Shown here in pieces: positions 44,731 to 54,468 of a stretch of 64,000 nt of DNA (position 1 is its first letter; every line of letters begins with the position of its first letter). The stretch covers positions 62,001 through 126,000 of the forward strand of contig NZ_JAUYWF010000001.1 in assembly GCF_030708455.1 (NCBI RefSeq), given 5' to 3'. Position numbers and translations under genes: made by a program. The DNA is from Halomonas sp. SSL-5 (GTDB lineage: Bacteria > Pseudomonadota > Gammaproteobacteria > Pseudomonadales > Halomonadaceae). The notes below the pieces were generated by a model, which saw nothing but the letters and a program-made list of their open reading frames with translations, ran no database searches and had not been told where the DNA came from.

Positions 44731-45654
44731 TCAGGGCAGCTCCTCGGCCTCGGCGTCTTCCTTCTGGGCCGGGATCAGGTCCTCGCGGTCCAGCCTGACC
44801 GCCAGCAGCAGCGCCGCGGCCACGTAGATGGATGAGAAGGTACCGATCACCACGCCGATGATCAGGGCGATGGCGAAGCCCTCGATCATGTCGCCGCCCA
44901 GCGCCAGCAATGCCAGCAGGACCAGCAGTGTGGTGCCCGATGTCGCCAGGGTGCGCGACAGGGTCTGATTGAGCGACTCGTTGAAGATCGCCAGCATGTC
45001 GTCGATGCGCGACTTGCGGATATTCTCGCGGATGCGGTCATAGACCACGATGGTGTCGTTGAGCGAGTAGCCGATCACCGCCAGCACCGCGGCCAGCACG
45101 GTGAGGTCGAACTCGAGCTGGAACAGCGAGAAGACGCCGACCACGATGATCACGTCGTGCATCAGCGCCAGCAGGGCGCCGATGGCGAACTTGTACTGGA
45201 AGCGGAAGGCCACGTAGAGCATCACGATGCCCAGCGCCACCAGCAGACCCAGTCCGCTCTGGTCGCGAAGCTGGTCGCCCACCTGGGCGCCGACGAACTC
45301 GGCGCGTACCAGGTCGACCTCCTCGCCACTGCGGCGCAGCAGCTCCACCACGCGGTCGCCCACGTCGGCATCGAAGGCCTGCTGCAGGCGGATCAGCACC
45401 TCGTTGGCGGCGCCGAAGGTCTGCACCGAGACATCGCGGAACTCGGCGGCTTCCAGGGCCTGGCGCACGGCATCCAGGGAGGGTGCCACGGCGTAACGTA
45501 CCTCCACCAGGGTGCCGCCGGTGAAGTCCAGGCCCAGGTTGAGCTGCTGGAAGAGCAGCGAGACGAGCGACGCCAGGATAAGCAGGCCGGAGACCGCGAA
45601 GGCGATCTTCCGCTTGCCCATGAAGTCGAGCTGTCGATTGACCAGGGTTTTCAT
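44731..45654 (-). CDS. secF: Preprotein translocase subunit SecF
   Basis: The 307-residue inner-membrane protein has six membrane segments and SecF markers. LGLDFTGGTLVEVRY lies in the first periplasmic domain. AAVLAVIGYSLNDTIVVYDRIREN and SRTLATSGTTLLVLLALL mark the membrane core. With SecD it uses proton flow to help complete protein export. It lies 9 bp after secD, with AGAGGTAAT before the start. Confidence 0.95.
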   Translation of the reverse strand: MKTLVNRQLDFMGKRKIAFAVSGLLILASLVSLLFQQLNLGLDFTGGTLVEVRYAVAPSLDAVRQALEAAEFRDVSVQTFGAANEVLIRLQQAFDADVGDRVVELLRRSGEEVDLVRAEFVGAQVGDQLRDQSGLGLLVALGIVMLYVAFRFQYKFAIGALLALMHDVIIVVGVFSLFQLEFDLTVLAAVLAVIGYSLNDTIVVYDRIRENIRKSRIDDMLAIFNESLNQTLSRTLATSGTTLLVLLALLALGGDMIEGFAIALIIGVVIGTFSSIYVAAALLLAVRLDREDLIPAQKEDAEAEELP

Positions 45655-45663
45655 GATTACCTC

Positions 45664-47514
45664 TCAGATCCAGAGCTTCTTGACCGGCTTGCCGCCGTAG
45701 GCGAGGTTCACCATCGCGCGGGTCACCAGCAGGGCGGTGAACAGCGAGGTGAGGATGCCCAGCGACAGGGTCACGGCGAAGCCCTTGACCGGTCCGGTGC
45801 CGATCGAGAACAGGATCACCGCCACCAGCAGGGTGGTGATGTTGGCGTCGACGATGGAGGTGAAGGCGCGCTCGTAGCCGGCGTGTATCGCCTGCTGCAC
45901 CGAGAGCCCCGTGCGTAGCTCCTCGCGTATTCGCTCGAAGATCAGCACGTTGGCGTCCACCGCCATGCCCAGCGTCAGCACGATGCCGGCGATGCCCGGC
46001 AGGGTGAGGGTGGCGCCGAGCATCGACATCGCCGCCACCAGCAGGGTCAGGTTGAGCGCCAGGGCCAGGTTGGCGAAGATGCCGAACACCTTGTAGCGAA
46101 TCAGCATGAACAGCACCACCAGCAGCAGGCCGATCTGCACCGACATCACGCCACGCTTGATGTTCTCGGCGCCCAGGCTCGGGCCGATGGTGCGCTCCTG
46201 CACGAAGTAGATCGGTGCGGCCAGCGAGCCCGAGCGCAGCAGCAGGGAAAGCTCCGCCGCCTCGGTGGGCGAGTCGAGCCCGGTGATGCGGAAGCTGTTG
46301 CCCAGGGCACTCTGGATGGTGGCCAGGCTGATGATGCCGCGTTCGGTATAGGCATCGCGGACCAGCGTCTCCTCACCGTCGACCACCTCCACGCTGTCGC
46401 GGGTCTTGTGCTCGATGTAGACGACCGCCATGTTGCGCCCGATGTTGGTGCGGGTGGCACGGTTCATCAGGGTGCCGCCGGTGCCGTCCAGGTCGATGTT
46501 GACCTGGGGGCGACCGTTCTCGTCGAAGCTGCGGTTGGCGTTGGAGACCTGGTCGCCGGTGATGATCACGTCGCGCATCAGGTCGGCACGGCGTGACGCC
46601 TGATTGCGGAACGGGAAGCTCTCGGTCTCGCTGTCGGGCGTGTCGGGCCGCGCCTCGAGGCGGAACTCCAGGTTGGCGGTGGCACCGACGATGCGCTTGG
46701 CCTCGGCGGTGTCCTGCACGCCGGGCAGTTCCACCACGATGCGATCCGGTCCCTGGCGTTGTACCAGCGGCTCCGCCACTCCCAGCTCGTTCACCCGGTT
46801 GCGCAGGGTGGTCAGGTTCTGGTTGATGGCGTAGTCCTGGATCTCGTCGACCGCCTGGTCGGTGAGCGTCATCGCCAGGGCGGCGCCGCGGCCGTCGCCC
46901 CGGTTCTCGTACTGGAAGTCGGGGAACTCGCGGCTGATCAGGCTCCGCGCGGTATCGCGATCCTCGGCATCGGTGAAGGTCAGCGTCAGGGTGCGGTCGT
47001 CGATCTGGGTATCGCGATAGCGAATGCGCTCGTCGCGCAGCAGCTCGCGCATGGCGCTGGCGTTGACCTCGAGGCGCTGGCTCACGGCCGCCTCCATGTC
47101 CACCTCGAGCAGGAAGTGCACGCCGCCGCGCAGATCCAGACCCAGGGTCATGGGTGAGGCGGAGAGCGACTGCAGCCACTCGGGGGTCGACTCGGCCAGG
47201 TTGAGCGCGACTACATACTCCTCGCCGAGCATGGCGGCGACGCGGTCGCGGGCGGCGAGCTGGGCGTCGGGATTGCGCAGGCGCAGCAGGGTGCTGGTCT
47301 GGCTGCGTTCGACGTCCTTGATCTCGATGCCGGCATCGTTCAGGGATGCCTGGATACTCTCGAGCTGGCGTTCATCGACGGTGGCGTCACCGCGCTCGCT
47401 GCTGATCTGGATCGCCGGGTCTTCCGGGAAGAGATTGGGCAGCGAGTAGACCAGTCCGACGAGCAGGACGATGAGTATCAGCAGATACTTCCACAGGGGA
47501 TAACGGTTGAGCAT
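45664..47514 (-). CDS. secD: Preprotein translocase subunit SecD
   Basis: The 616-residue inner-membrane protein starts LNRYPLWKYLLILIVLLVGL. A long periplasmic domain contains GLDLRGGVHFLLEVD and GVAEPLVQRQGPDRIVVELP, split by variable sequence. Five C-terminal membrane helices follow, with GIVLTLGMAVDANVLIFERI and the GYERAFTSIVDANITTL motif. It is the SecF partner and belongs to the queA-tgt-yajC-secD-secF operon. Confidence 0.95.
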   Translation of the reverse strand: MLNRYPLWKYLLILIVLLVGLVYSLPNLFPEDPAIQISSERGDATVDERQLESIQASLNDAGIEIKDVERSQTSTLLRLRNPDAQLAARDRVAAMLGEEYVVALNLAESTPEWLQSLSASPMTLGLDLRGGVHFLLEVDMEAAVSQRLEVNASAMRELLRDERIRYRDTQIDDRTLTLTFTDAEDRDTARSLISREFPDFQYENRGDGRGAALAMTLTDQAVDEIQDYAINQNLTTLRNRVNELGVAEPLVQRQGPDRIVVELPGVQDTAEAKRIVGATANLEFRLEARPDTPDSETESFPFRNQASRRADLMRDVIITGDQVSNANRSFDENGRPQVNIDLDGTGGTLMNRATRTNIGRNMAVVYIEHKTRDSVEVVDGEETLVRDAYTERGIISLATIQSALGNSFRITGLDSPTEAAELSLLLRSGSLAAPIYFVQERTIGPSLGAENIKRGVMSVQIGLLLVVLFMLIRYKVFGIFANLALALNLTLLVAAMSMLGATLTLPGIAGIVLTLGMAVDANVLIFERIREELRTGLSVQQAIHAGYERAFTSIVDANITTLLVAVILFSIGTGPVKGFAVTLSLGILTSLFTALLVTRAMVNLAYGGKPVKKLWI

Positions 47515-47582
47515 GCGGGCCCTGTCCTAGGTTGCTGACGATAGGTTGCTGTAAAGCGGGGAAGCTGACGCGATCACGCCAC

Positions 47583-47645
47583 GACCGCCGCCGGCAATGC
47601 CGACGGCGGTCGAAGGTCGGCCCCGCCGGATGAGCCGTCGGGGCC
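47583..47645. terminator. Two hairpins in the yajC-secD spacer
   Basis: GACCGCCG...CGGCGGTC (47583-47611) and GGCCCCG...CGGGGCC (47619-47645) lie between yajC and secD on the minus-strand transcript. There is no T-run, so they probably stabilise RNA or attenuate expression within the operon. Confidence 0.45.
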
Positions 47646-47659
47646 GGGTAGGACACGGG

Positions 47660-47992
47660 TCAGATGGACTTGATGGTGCCCTTGGGCAGCACGGCGGCCA
47701 CGGCGCTCTTCTGCACGTTGACCTGGGTGCCCTCGGCGATCTCCATGGCCAGGAACTCGCTGTCGTCGCTCACCTTGGTGATACGGCCCAGCATGCCGCC
47801 ACCGACGACGACCTCGTCACCCTTGGAGAGGCCGGCGATGAGCTGCTTGTGCTGCTTGGCACGCTTGGCCTGGGGCCGCCACAGCAGGAAGTAGAAGATG
47901 GCAACGAAACCGACCAGCATGACGATCTGGGCGATGCCGCCACCGGCGGGAGCGTCCTGGGCGTAGGCCGGCGCGATGAAGAAATCCAGCAT
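47660..47992 (-). CDS. yajC: Preprotein translocase subunit YajC
   Basis: The 110-residue protein starts MLDFFIAPAYAQDAPAGGG. One membrane helix follows (IVMLVGFVAIFYFLLWRPQAK) and then a short cytosolic domain with KGDEVVVGGGMLGRITKV. This is the typical YajC layout, accessory to SecDF. The start at 47992 follows AGGAG; the longer frame to 48097 has no family match. Confidence 0.93.
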   Translation of the reverse strand: MLDFFIAPAYAQDAPAGGGIAQIVMLVGFVAIFYFLLWRPQAKRAKQHKQLIAGLSKGDEVVVGGGMLGRITKVSDDSEFLAMEIAEGTQVNVQKSAVAAVLPKGTIKSI

Positions 47993-48093
47993 GGATGTGG
48001 GTCTCCTGGTTGGGATGGGTAAGGGGGTCTGCCGCGCCATTGCGGGGCAGTGACGACCGGTGCCTGGCCCTCGGGGAGCGGCACCGGCGGCTG

Positions 48094-49242
<1,149 letters not shown>

Positions 49243-49276
49243 TCAGGAGCTGTGGCGGGTCGGCAGCGCTTGCGGG

Positions 49277-50314
49277 TCAGGGCTTGAGTGACAAGAACAT
49301 CGCATCGCCATAGCTGAAGAAGGCATAGCGCTCGGCCACCGCCTCGCGGTAGGCGGCCAGGGTGGTGTCGTAGCCGGCGAAGGAGGCCACCAGCATCAGC
49401 AGGGTGGACTCCGGCAGGTGGAAGTTGGTGATCAGAGCATCCACGCAGCGCCATGCGTAGCCGGGGTAGATGAAGATATCGGTGTCGCCGCGGTAGGGGG
49501 CGATCTCGCCGGTGCCACTCTTCATGCAGGCGCTCTCGAGGCAGCGCACGCTGGTGGTGCCCACGGCGATGACCCGGCGGCCGGCGGCCCGTGCGGCGCG
49601 CACCTTTTCGCAGGTGGCTTCGTCCACCTCCAGCCACTCGCTGTGCATCTTGTGCTCGCGGATATCGTCGACGCGCACCGGCTGAAAGGTGCCGGCCCCC
49701 ACATGCAGGGTGACGAAGGCGCGCTCGACCCCCTTCTCGTCAAGCGCCGCGAGCAGCGGCTCGTCGAAGTGCAGCCCCGCGGTGGGGGCGGCCACGGCGC
49801 CGTCGCGACGCGCGTAGACCGTCTGGTAGCGCTCGCGGTCGCTGCGCTCGTCGTCGCGGTCGATATAGGGCGGCAGCGGCATGTGGCCATGACGCTCGAG
49901 CAGCTCGATCAGCGGGGTGTCGCCGAGGAAGCGCAGCTCGAACAGGGCGTCGCGTCGGCCCTCCACCACGGCACGCACATCGCCCTCGAAGACCAGCTCG
50001 GTCCCGGGCCTGGGCGACTTGCTCGCGCGCAGGTGGGCCAGGCCGCGGTGGGCATCCAGGGGGCGCTCGAGCAGCATCTCCACTCGGCCGCCGCTGGCCT
50101 TGTGGCCGTGCAGCCGCGCCGGGATCACCCGCGTGTCGTTGAACACCAGCAGGTCGCCGGGCTCGAGCAGCTCAAGCAGGTCCGGGAAGCGGCGGTGGGC
50201 CAGCTCCCCGCTCGGGCCGTCCACGCACAGCAGCCGGCAGTCGGTACGCTGCTCGGAGGGGTAGCGGGCGATAAGCTCGTCGGGGAGCTCGAAATGGAAG
50301 TCGGCGCGCTGCAT
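49277..50314 (-). CDS. queA: S-adenosylmethionine:tRNA ribosyltransferase-isomerase
   Basis: The 345-residue enzyme builds epoxyqueuosine on tRNA from preQ1 and SAM. Family segments are [35 protein letters not shown] and [25 protein letters not shown] and MHSEWLEV follow, and the C-terminal [18 protein letters not shown]. The start at 50314 fits the family; the frame extends upstream to 50344. It leads the operon with tgt, yajC, secD and secF. Confidence 0.95.
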   Translation of the reverse strand: MQRADFHFELPDELIARYPSEQRTDCRLLCVDGPSGELAHRRFPDLLELLEPGDLLVFNDTRVIPARLHGHKASGGRVEMLLERPLDAHRGLAHLRASKSPRPGTELVFEGDVRAVVEGRRDALFELRFLGDTPLIELLERHGHMPLPPYIDRDDERSDRERYQTVYARRDGAVAAPTAGLHFDEPLLAALDEKGVERAFVTLHVGAGTFQPVRVDDIREHKMHSEWLEVDEATCEKVRAARAAGRRVIAVGTTSVRCLESACMKSGTGEIAPYRGDTDIFIYPGYAWRCVDALITNFHLPESTLLMLVASFAGYDTTLAAYREAVAERYAFFSYGDAMFLSLKP

Positions 50315-50388
50315 GTGGTTTCGGGATCCGGTGATGTCTGGCAAGCCGCCTAGGATACCGACTCGCCGGCGCGAAGTCAGGCCCGAGA

Positions 50389-50416
50389 TTGACCTGCCGG
50401 GCGCCCCACGTATAAT
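50389..50416 (+). promoter_or_regulatory. Sigma-70 promoter of tRNA-Leu
   Basis: TTGACC (50389-50394), 16-bp spacer, perfect TATAAT (50411-50416), then the GC-rich GCTTCGCGCG. Such a discriminator is usual for stringently controlled stable-RNA promoters. Confidence 0.8.
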
Positions 50417-50428
50417 GCTTCGCGCGTT

Positions 50429-50515
50429 GCCGGCGTGGCGGAATTGGTAGACGCAGCGGATTCAAAATCCGCCGGGGGCAACCTCTTGTCGGTTCGAGTC
50501 CGACCGCCGGTACCA
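50429..50515 (+). tRNA. tRNA-Leu (CAA)
   Basis: The 87-nt tRNA has acceptor arms GCCGGCG / CGCCGGT, a D arm with GGCGGAATTGGTAGACGC, the anticodon loop TTCAAAA (anticodon CAA), a long variable arm typical of Leu, the T loop GGTTCGAGTCC and encoded CCA. A strong promoter precedes it. No terminator follows directly: an integrase gene begins 100 bp downstream and the tRNA 3' sequence recurs at 60684 and 61555. It is the integration site of the island. Confidence 0.96.
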
Positions 50516-50516
50516 G
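50457..50516 (+). repeat. attL: tRNA-Leu 3' part and first island base
   Basis: 60 bases from the anticodon stem to the base after CCA. They match 60684-60743 at 57 positions, and the last 24 match 61555-61578 exactly. Confidence 0.85.
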
Positions 50517-50587
50517 TCAAAACAGCTACTTACTCCTCCTTCCTTGTAGCTTTGCGTGGCATAGACTAGCTTCCAATAACATGCCCT

Positions 50588-50610
50588 ATGTTGGTAAGGA
50601 TGTTGGTAAG
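50588..50610 (+). repeat. Direct repeats ATGTTGGTAAG, left end (integrase arm-type sites)
   Basis: Two copies of ATGTTGGTAAG start 12 bp apart at 50588 and 50600, just before the integrase start. The same pattern recurs near the right end (60617-60639). Subterminal direct repeats of this kind are typical integrase or excisionase arm sites. Confidence 0.6.
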
Positions 50611-50615
50611 CGGCC

Positions 50616-51896
50616 ATGCCCAAGAAAGCCCATCCCCTGTCTGCCCTTGAGGTGAAGCGCCTCACCACCCCCGGCTATCATGCCGTTGGCGACGTGGCCG
50701 GCTTGTTGCTGCGTGTCGATAAGAGCGGCGCCCGGTCGTGGATACTGCGCTACACCACCGGCGAGACTCGCCTAGCCAAAAGCGGCAAGCCCTACAAGGT
50801 GCGTCGGGATCATGGCCTAGGCGGCTACCCCGATACGTCGCTGGCGCTAGCCCGCGAGAAGGCCCGCAAGGTCCGCGAGATGCTGGCCCAAGGCATCGAC
50901 CCCCTGGCAGAGCGAAAGGCCGCCAAGCAAGCCCGCTTGGCGGCTGAATTGGCGCGCCTGACCTTCAAGGAGGCCGCCGAGGCCGTTATTAAGGTGAAGC
51001 AAGCCGAAGCCAGCAATCCGAAACACGCCAGCCAATGGCGCCAAAGCCTGGAGGCATACGCCTTACCCACATTGGGCGCGATGAGCGTGGCCGATATTGA
51101 GCTGGTCCACGTCAAGCAAGCCCTCGAACCCATCTGGCAGAGCAAGCCCACCACCGCCGCCCGCGTGCGCCAGCGTATCGAGTCCGTGTTGTCTTGGGCG
51201 ACCGCCCACGGCCACCGCGCCGGCCCCAACCCGGCGGCTTGGAAAGGCAACCTTGATGCGGCGCTGCCGGCGCCAGCCAAGATCAAGAAGAAGACCCACC
51301 ATCGGGCGATGCCCATTGATGAGATGCCGGCGTTCTGGGCGCGGCTGAGCGAGCGCGACGATATGCCGGCCAAGGCGTTGGCGTTCACGATCCTGACGGG
51401 CAGCCGGTCTGGAGAGGTGCTGGGCGCCCGTTGGGAGGAAATCGACCTGGCTGGAGCGGTCTGGACGATACCGCCGGAGCGCATGAAGGGCCGCCGCGAG
51501 CATCGCGTACCGCTGTCGCCGGCTGCCGTTGAGCTGCTGCGTTCGCTGCCCCAGGCCGATCAAGGGCTGGTATTCACTCGCGACGGCGGGCGCAAACTGT
51601 CCGACCGGGCGATGACCGACCTACTGGATGCCATGGGCGAGAAGGAGCGGGCGACTGTCCACGGCATGAGGTCCACGCTTCGCGACTGGCTGAGCGAGCG
51701 CACGTCTACCCCACACGATGTTGCCGAGATGATCCTGGCCCACGCCATCGGCAACCAGGCCGAAGCCGCCTACCGCCGGGGCGACCTGCTGGCCAAGCGC
51801 GCCCGTGTGATGAAGCAATGGGCCGCCTTCCTGGCCACTCCCACCAGCGCCAGCAAGAAGGTAACGGCGATCCGTAAAGAGGCATCCACCGAATAA
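50616..51896 (+). CDS. int: P4-type tyrosine integrase
   Basis: The 426-residue integrase has the N-terminal DUF4102-like domain (LLLRVDKSGARSWILRY ... DHGLGGYPDTSLALARE). A core-binding domain (about 120-220) and a catalytic domain follow. Active residues are R264 (TGSRSGEVLGARW), H349 and R352 (HGMRSTLRDW), H376 (LAHAIGN) and the nucleophile Y386 (AAYRRGD). It is read away from tRNA-Leu and should catalyse integration and excision there. It appears intact. Confidence 0.93.
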   Translation: MPKKAHPLSALEVKRLTTPGYHAVGDVAGLLLRVDKSGARSWILRYTTGETRLAKSGKPYKVRRDHGLGGYPDTSLALAREKARKVREMLAQGIDPLAERKAAKQARLAAELARLTFKEAAEAVIKVKQAEASNPKHASQWRQSLEAYALPTLGAMSVADIELVHVKQALEPIWQSKPTTAARVRQRIESVLSWATAHGHRAGPNPAAWKGNLDAALPAPAKIKKKTHHRAMPIDEMPAFWARLSERDDMPAKALAFTILTGSRSGEVLGARWEEIDLAGAVWTIPPERMKGRREHRVPLSPAAVELLRSLPQADQGLVFTRDGGRKLSDRAMTDLLDAMGEKERATVHGMRSTLRDWLSERTSTPHDVAEMILAHAIGNQAEAAYRRGDLLAKRARVMKQWAAFLATPTSASKKVTAIRKEASTE

Positions 51897-51992
51897 CCGA
51901 TTTGGCCGGCTAGGGCCGTACACCCGAATACGCGGCGACTCCACCGCGCCCGCCGGCCATCTTTCCCTGGAGTGAGCGCAAAGGAGTAGCGC

Positions 51993-52655
51993 ATGGCACT
52001 TTCACCTTGGCATGTCGCCAGCCGCATGAGCTGCGAGGAGGTCGCGGCGTTGCTGGGCGGCTATGACATTACCGCCGCGAAGGCTGGATATATCCGCGAA
52101 CACCACTTACACGAATTGAATGAATGGTCGCGCGTCATTGTTGAGGCTGCCCAAGCAGGTGAGATCGAGCCTTGGTCAATTTATGAATTGGCCCCTGATC
52201 CCGAAGGCGGCGAGGAAGTAAATAACGCGGGACAGCTATGTTTGGGCTGCGCATGGCAGTGGCGTCAAAAGGAGGATATTGGCTGGCAGATGGCATCGGA
52301 TGATGATTTAAAGCTGACCTTCGAGCGCCCCGAGGTCTACCGCTGGCTGAAAGCGTCAGGCGTTGCCGACGATGATATCCCCGAGGCGCTGCGCGTCATG
52401 CCCAAGCCTCAGGCGCCAGCCGCACCACAAAACAAGCCCCTTCACCACAAGCGCAGGCAAACTTATCTGAAATTGATAGAGGGGCTGGCGTTAGAGGTGC
52501 TGGGCGGCGAGATACCAGACGAGCCCTACAAGGTCGCCGCCATGCTTCAAACGGTACTGGAAGGCCGCGGACTGAAGCTGGATGACGAGCCGATAGCTAA
52601 GACGGTGCAAGAGATACTGGCCGCCCGCGAGGAGCGTGCCAGCGACCCATTTTGA
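51993..52655 (+). CDS. Island protein of unknown function (220 aa)
   Basis: The 220-residue protein starts MALSPWHVASRMSCEEVAALLGG. It has a middle C-x-x-C (CLGCAWQW) and a C-terminal segment (HKRRQTYLKLIEGLALEVLG). A helical part with repeated basic and acidic residues follows. The tail resembles short C-terminal modules seen on other phage and island proteins. I do not recognise a full-length family. Its codon choice is less GC-rich than the host genes. A perfect palindrome follows its stop. Confidence 0.7.
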   Translation: MALSPWHVASRMSCEEVAALLGGYDITAAKAGYIREHHLHELNEWSRVIVEAAQAGEIEPWSIYELAPDPEGGEEVNNAGQLCLGCAWQWRQKEDIGWQMASDDDLKLTFERPEVYRWLKASGVADDDIPEALRVMPKPQAPAAPQNKPLHHKRRQTYLKLIEGLALEVLGGEIPDEPYKVAAMLQTVLEGRGLKLDDEPIAKTVQEILAAREERASDPF

Positions 52656-52677
52656 TGCGACATACCCCTATGTCGCA
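52656..52677. promoter_or_regulatory. Perfect palindrome TGCGACATA-CCCC-TATGTCGCA
   Basis: A 9-bp perfect inverted repeat with 4-base spacer starts directly after the preceding stop codon, 92 bp before the AlpA-like gene. It could be an operator for that regulator or an RNA hairpin. Confidence 0.5.
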
Positions 52678-52768
52678 CCCATGACGGACGGCACCTGCCC
52701 TTTATAGGACTGCCGGCCAACCTGCCACGCCATGCTGCCCGTGAACCCAAAACGCGAGGCAGTACCAC

Positions 52769-53029
52769 ATGGCATCCGCTACCCACGCCGCTACCACTGG
52801 CGGCCACGACACCCCCGCACCGGAGCAGCAAGGCGCCAGCAATGCCTGGCGCGCCTGGCTGTCCGTCAAGCAACTGGCCGATCGCTACGGCGCCCATGAA
52901 GCCACAATCTGGCGTTGGTCTCGTGAAGGCCGTTTCGTCCAGCCGGTGAAGCTGGCCGGCAACCTTACCCGTTGGTCGCTGAGCGACGTTGAAAGCTGGG
53001 AGCAAGCCCAGCGGGAGGCGTCGGCATGA
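52769..53029 (+). CDS. AlpA-family DNA-binding regulator / excisionase
   Basis: The 86-residue protein carries a MerR-like winged helix: WLSVKQLADRYGAHEATIWRWSREGRF and VKLAGNLTRWSLSDVESWEQ (shown in parts). AlpA proteins regulate island integrase genes and can act as excisionases. GAGG lies before the start. Its stop overlaps the start of the next gene (53026). Confidence 0.85.
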   Translation: MASATHAATTGGHDTPAPEQQGASNAWRAWLSVKQLADRYGAHEATIWRWSREGRFVQPVKLAGNLTRWSLSDVESWEQAQREASA

Positions 53030-53433
53030 TTACCCTCGACCTGACGCTTTACGGCGCTGGCGCCAGCGACCTTGCCCACCATCTGCGGGCCGTTGCTGAG
53101 CGCATAGAGTCCCTTGGCGATGCGGCCATACCTCAGCCGGGCGAAGAAAGGCCCGTGCGAATCAATGATGCACTGGTGGGCGCGATCACCGTGCCGGAGC
53201 GGCTGAGCCTTGAGAGTGCCGACAACCTGGCCAGTGCTGAGCGCGTCGGCAACCTCCTCCCGGCTTGTTCTCATACGGCGCTGCTGGCGCTGGTAGGTGT
53301 GCCACGCGACCACGGCTTACCCCTAATGCGTTACCGGCGTTTGCTTGAGGCTGTGGACATCCTGGCCGTCGGGCTTGGCGAGCGCGCCGATTTTCAGCGG
53401 GATAAGGCAGAGGAGGGCGGCGACGATGTTTGA
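53026..53433 (+). CDS. Island protein of unknown function (135 aa)
   Basis: The 135-residue protein has a helical start (DLTLYGAGASDLAHHLRAVAERIESLG). Later segments are SADNLASAERVGNLLPACSH and RYRRLLEAVDILAVGLGER. No family is recognised. It overlaps the AlpA-like gene (ATGA junction) and the 27-residue frame at 53426, so it sits in a tightly packed operon with the primase. Confidence 0.68.
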   Translation: MITLDLTLYGAGASDLAHHLRAVAERIESLGDAAIPQPGEERPVRINDALVGAITVPERLSLESADNLASAERVGNLLPACSHTALLALVGVPRDHGLPLMRYRRLLEAVDILAVGLGERADFQRDKAEEGGDDV

Positions 53434-53509
53434 GCTTTCGCACCTGCTGGCCGGCGCCTGGCGCTGGATAACCGGCAAGCCCAAGGCAAGCGAGGAGGGC
53501 GAGGCATGA
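53426..53509 (+). CDS. Tiny island protein (27 aa), translationally coupled
   Basis: The frame MFELSHLLAGAWRWITGKPK plus SEEGEA begins 8 bases before the stop of the previous gene, behind GAGGAGGGCGG. It ends overlapping the primase start (ATGA). Such coupling, with a good ribosome-binding site, supports translation; the product is unknown. Confidence 0.45.
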   Translation: MFELSHLLAGAWRWITGKPKASEEGEA

Positions 53510-54468
53510 CACCCAAAACGCAAAAGGACCGGCTCCCCGCTAGGAGCCGGACCCATACCGCTGCGCCGCCTAAAGCGCCCCCCAAGCATACCACCATCGA
53601 GGCCGCACTGGCTGAGGCATTGGCCCGGCATGGCGTGATGCTGGCGCCCATAGCGTCAGGCCGGTTCGAGCGATTCGCCACGCCGGACAAGCCGAACAAG
53701 CGGAATGGCTGGTATCGCATCCAATCGCCCCTGGCGGCCAGCTACGGCATCTTCCACCTGGACGTTAACGAGGTGGTGACGCTGCACGGCGCCAGCGATC
53801 CCGAGGCCGCCGCCCAGGCACGGCTGGACGCCATGCGAGAGCGTGAGCGCCGTGACCGTGAGCGCCAGCAGCAAGAGGCCAAGGCAGCCGACAAAGCCCG
53901 GCGCTGGTGGGCTGTGGCCGGCCCTGGCGATCCTGCCCACTCCTGGCTGGCCCGCAAGCGACTACCGCCGCATCACCTGCGCCAGCGCGGCGACATGCTG
54001 CTAATGCCGCTGTACGTCGAGGGCGAGCTGGTCAACCTGGAGCGCATTTTTCCCGACGGCAGCAAGCGCACCTTGAGCGGGGGCCGCGTCAAAGGTGCTG
54101 CGAGCCTGATAGGCGACCTAGCTGGCGCCCAGCGCGTGCTGGTGGCCGAGGGATGGAGTACCGCCGCCGCCTTGTATGAGGCCATGGGCGTTCCTGTCGT
54201 GGTGGCGCGCAATGCCGACAACCTGGCGCCGGTTGCACGGCGCCTGCGGCAACGCCTGCCGGATGACGTGGCCATGACCGTCTGCGGCGACGATGACCGC
54301 CACCTGCCGGCCAAGGGCAAGGCCAACAAGGGCGCGGTTGAGGCCCGCCACGCGGCGCTGGCCATTGGCGGGGAGCTGCTGATGCCGCAATTCTGCGAGG
54401 GCTGCCGGGGCTGTACCGACTTTGCCGACGTGCGCCTGTGCCGGCTGGGAGGTAGCCATGGTGAGTGA
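53506..54468 (+). CDS. Toprim-domain primase
   Basis: The 320-residue protein has an N-terminal region with WYRIQSPLAASYGIFHLDV. A Toprim domain follows: LPLYVEGELVNLERIFPDG, VLVAEGWSTAAALYEAMG (catalytic Glu) and VCGDDDRHLPAKGKANKG (the DxD pair). It has the layout of primases of P4-like and other integrative elements, where primase and helicase may be separate. It ends 11 bases after the start of the helicase gene. The C-terminal C-x2-C-x2-C (CEGCRGC) may bind zinc. Confidence 0.85.
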   Translation: MTPKTQKDRLPARSRTHTAAPPKAPPKHTTIEAALAEALARHGVMLAPIASGRFERFATPDKPNKRNGWYRIQSPLAASYGIFHLDVNEVVTLHGASDPEAAAQARLDAMRERERRDRERQQQEAKAADKARRWWAVAGPGDPAHSWLARKRLPPHHLRQRGDMLLMPLYVEGELVNLERIFPDGSKRTLSGGRVKGAASLIGDLAGAQRVLVAEGWSTAAALYEAMGVPVVVARNADNLAPVARRLRQRLPDDVAMTVCGDDDRHLPAKGKANKGAVEARHAALAIGGELLMPQFCEGCRGCTDFADVRLCRLGGSHGE

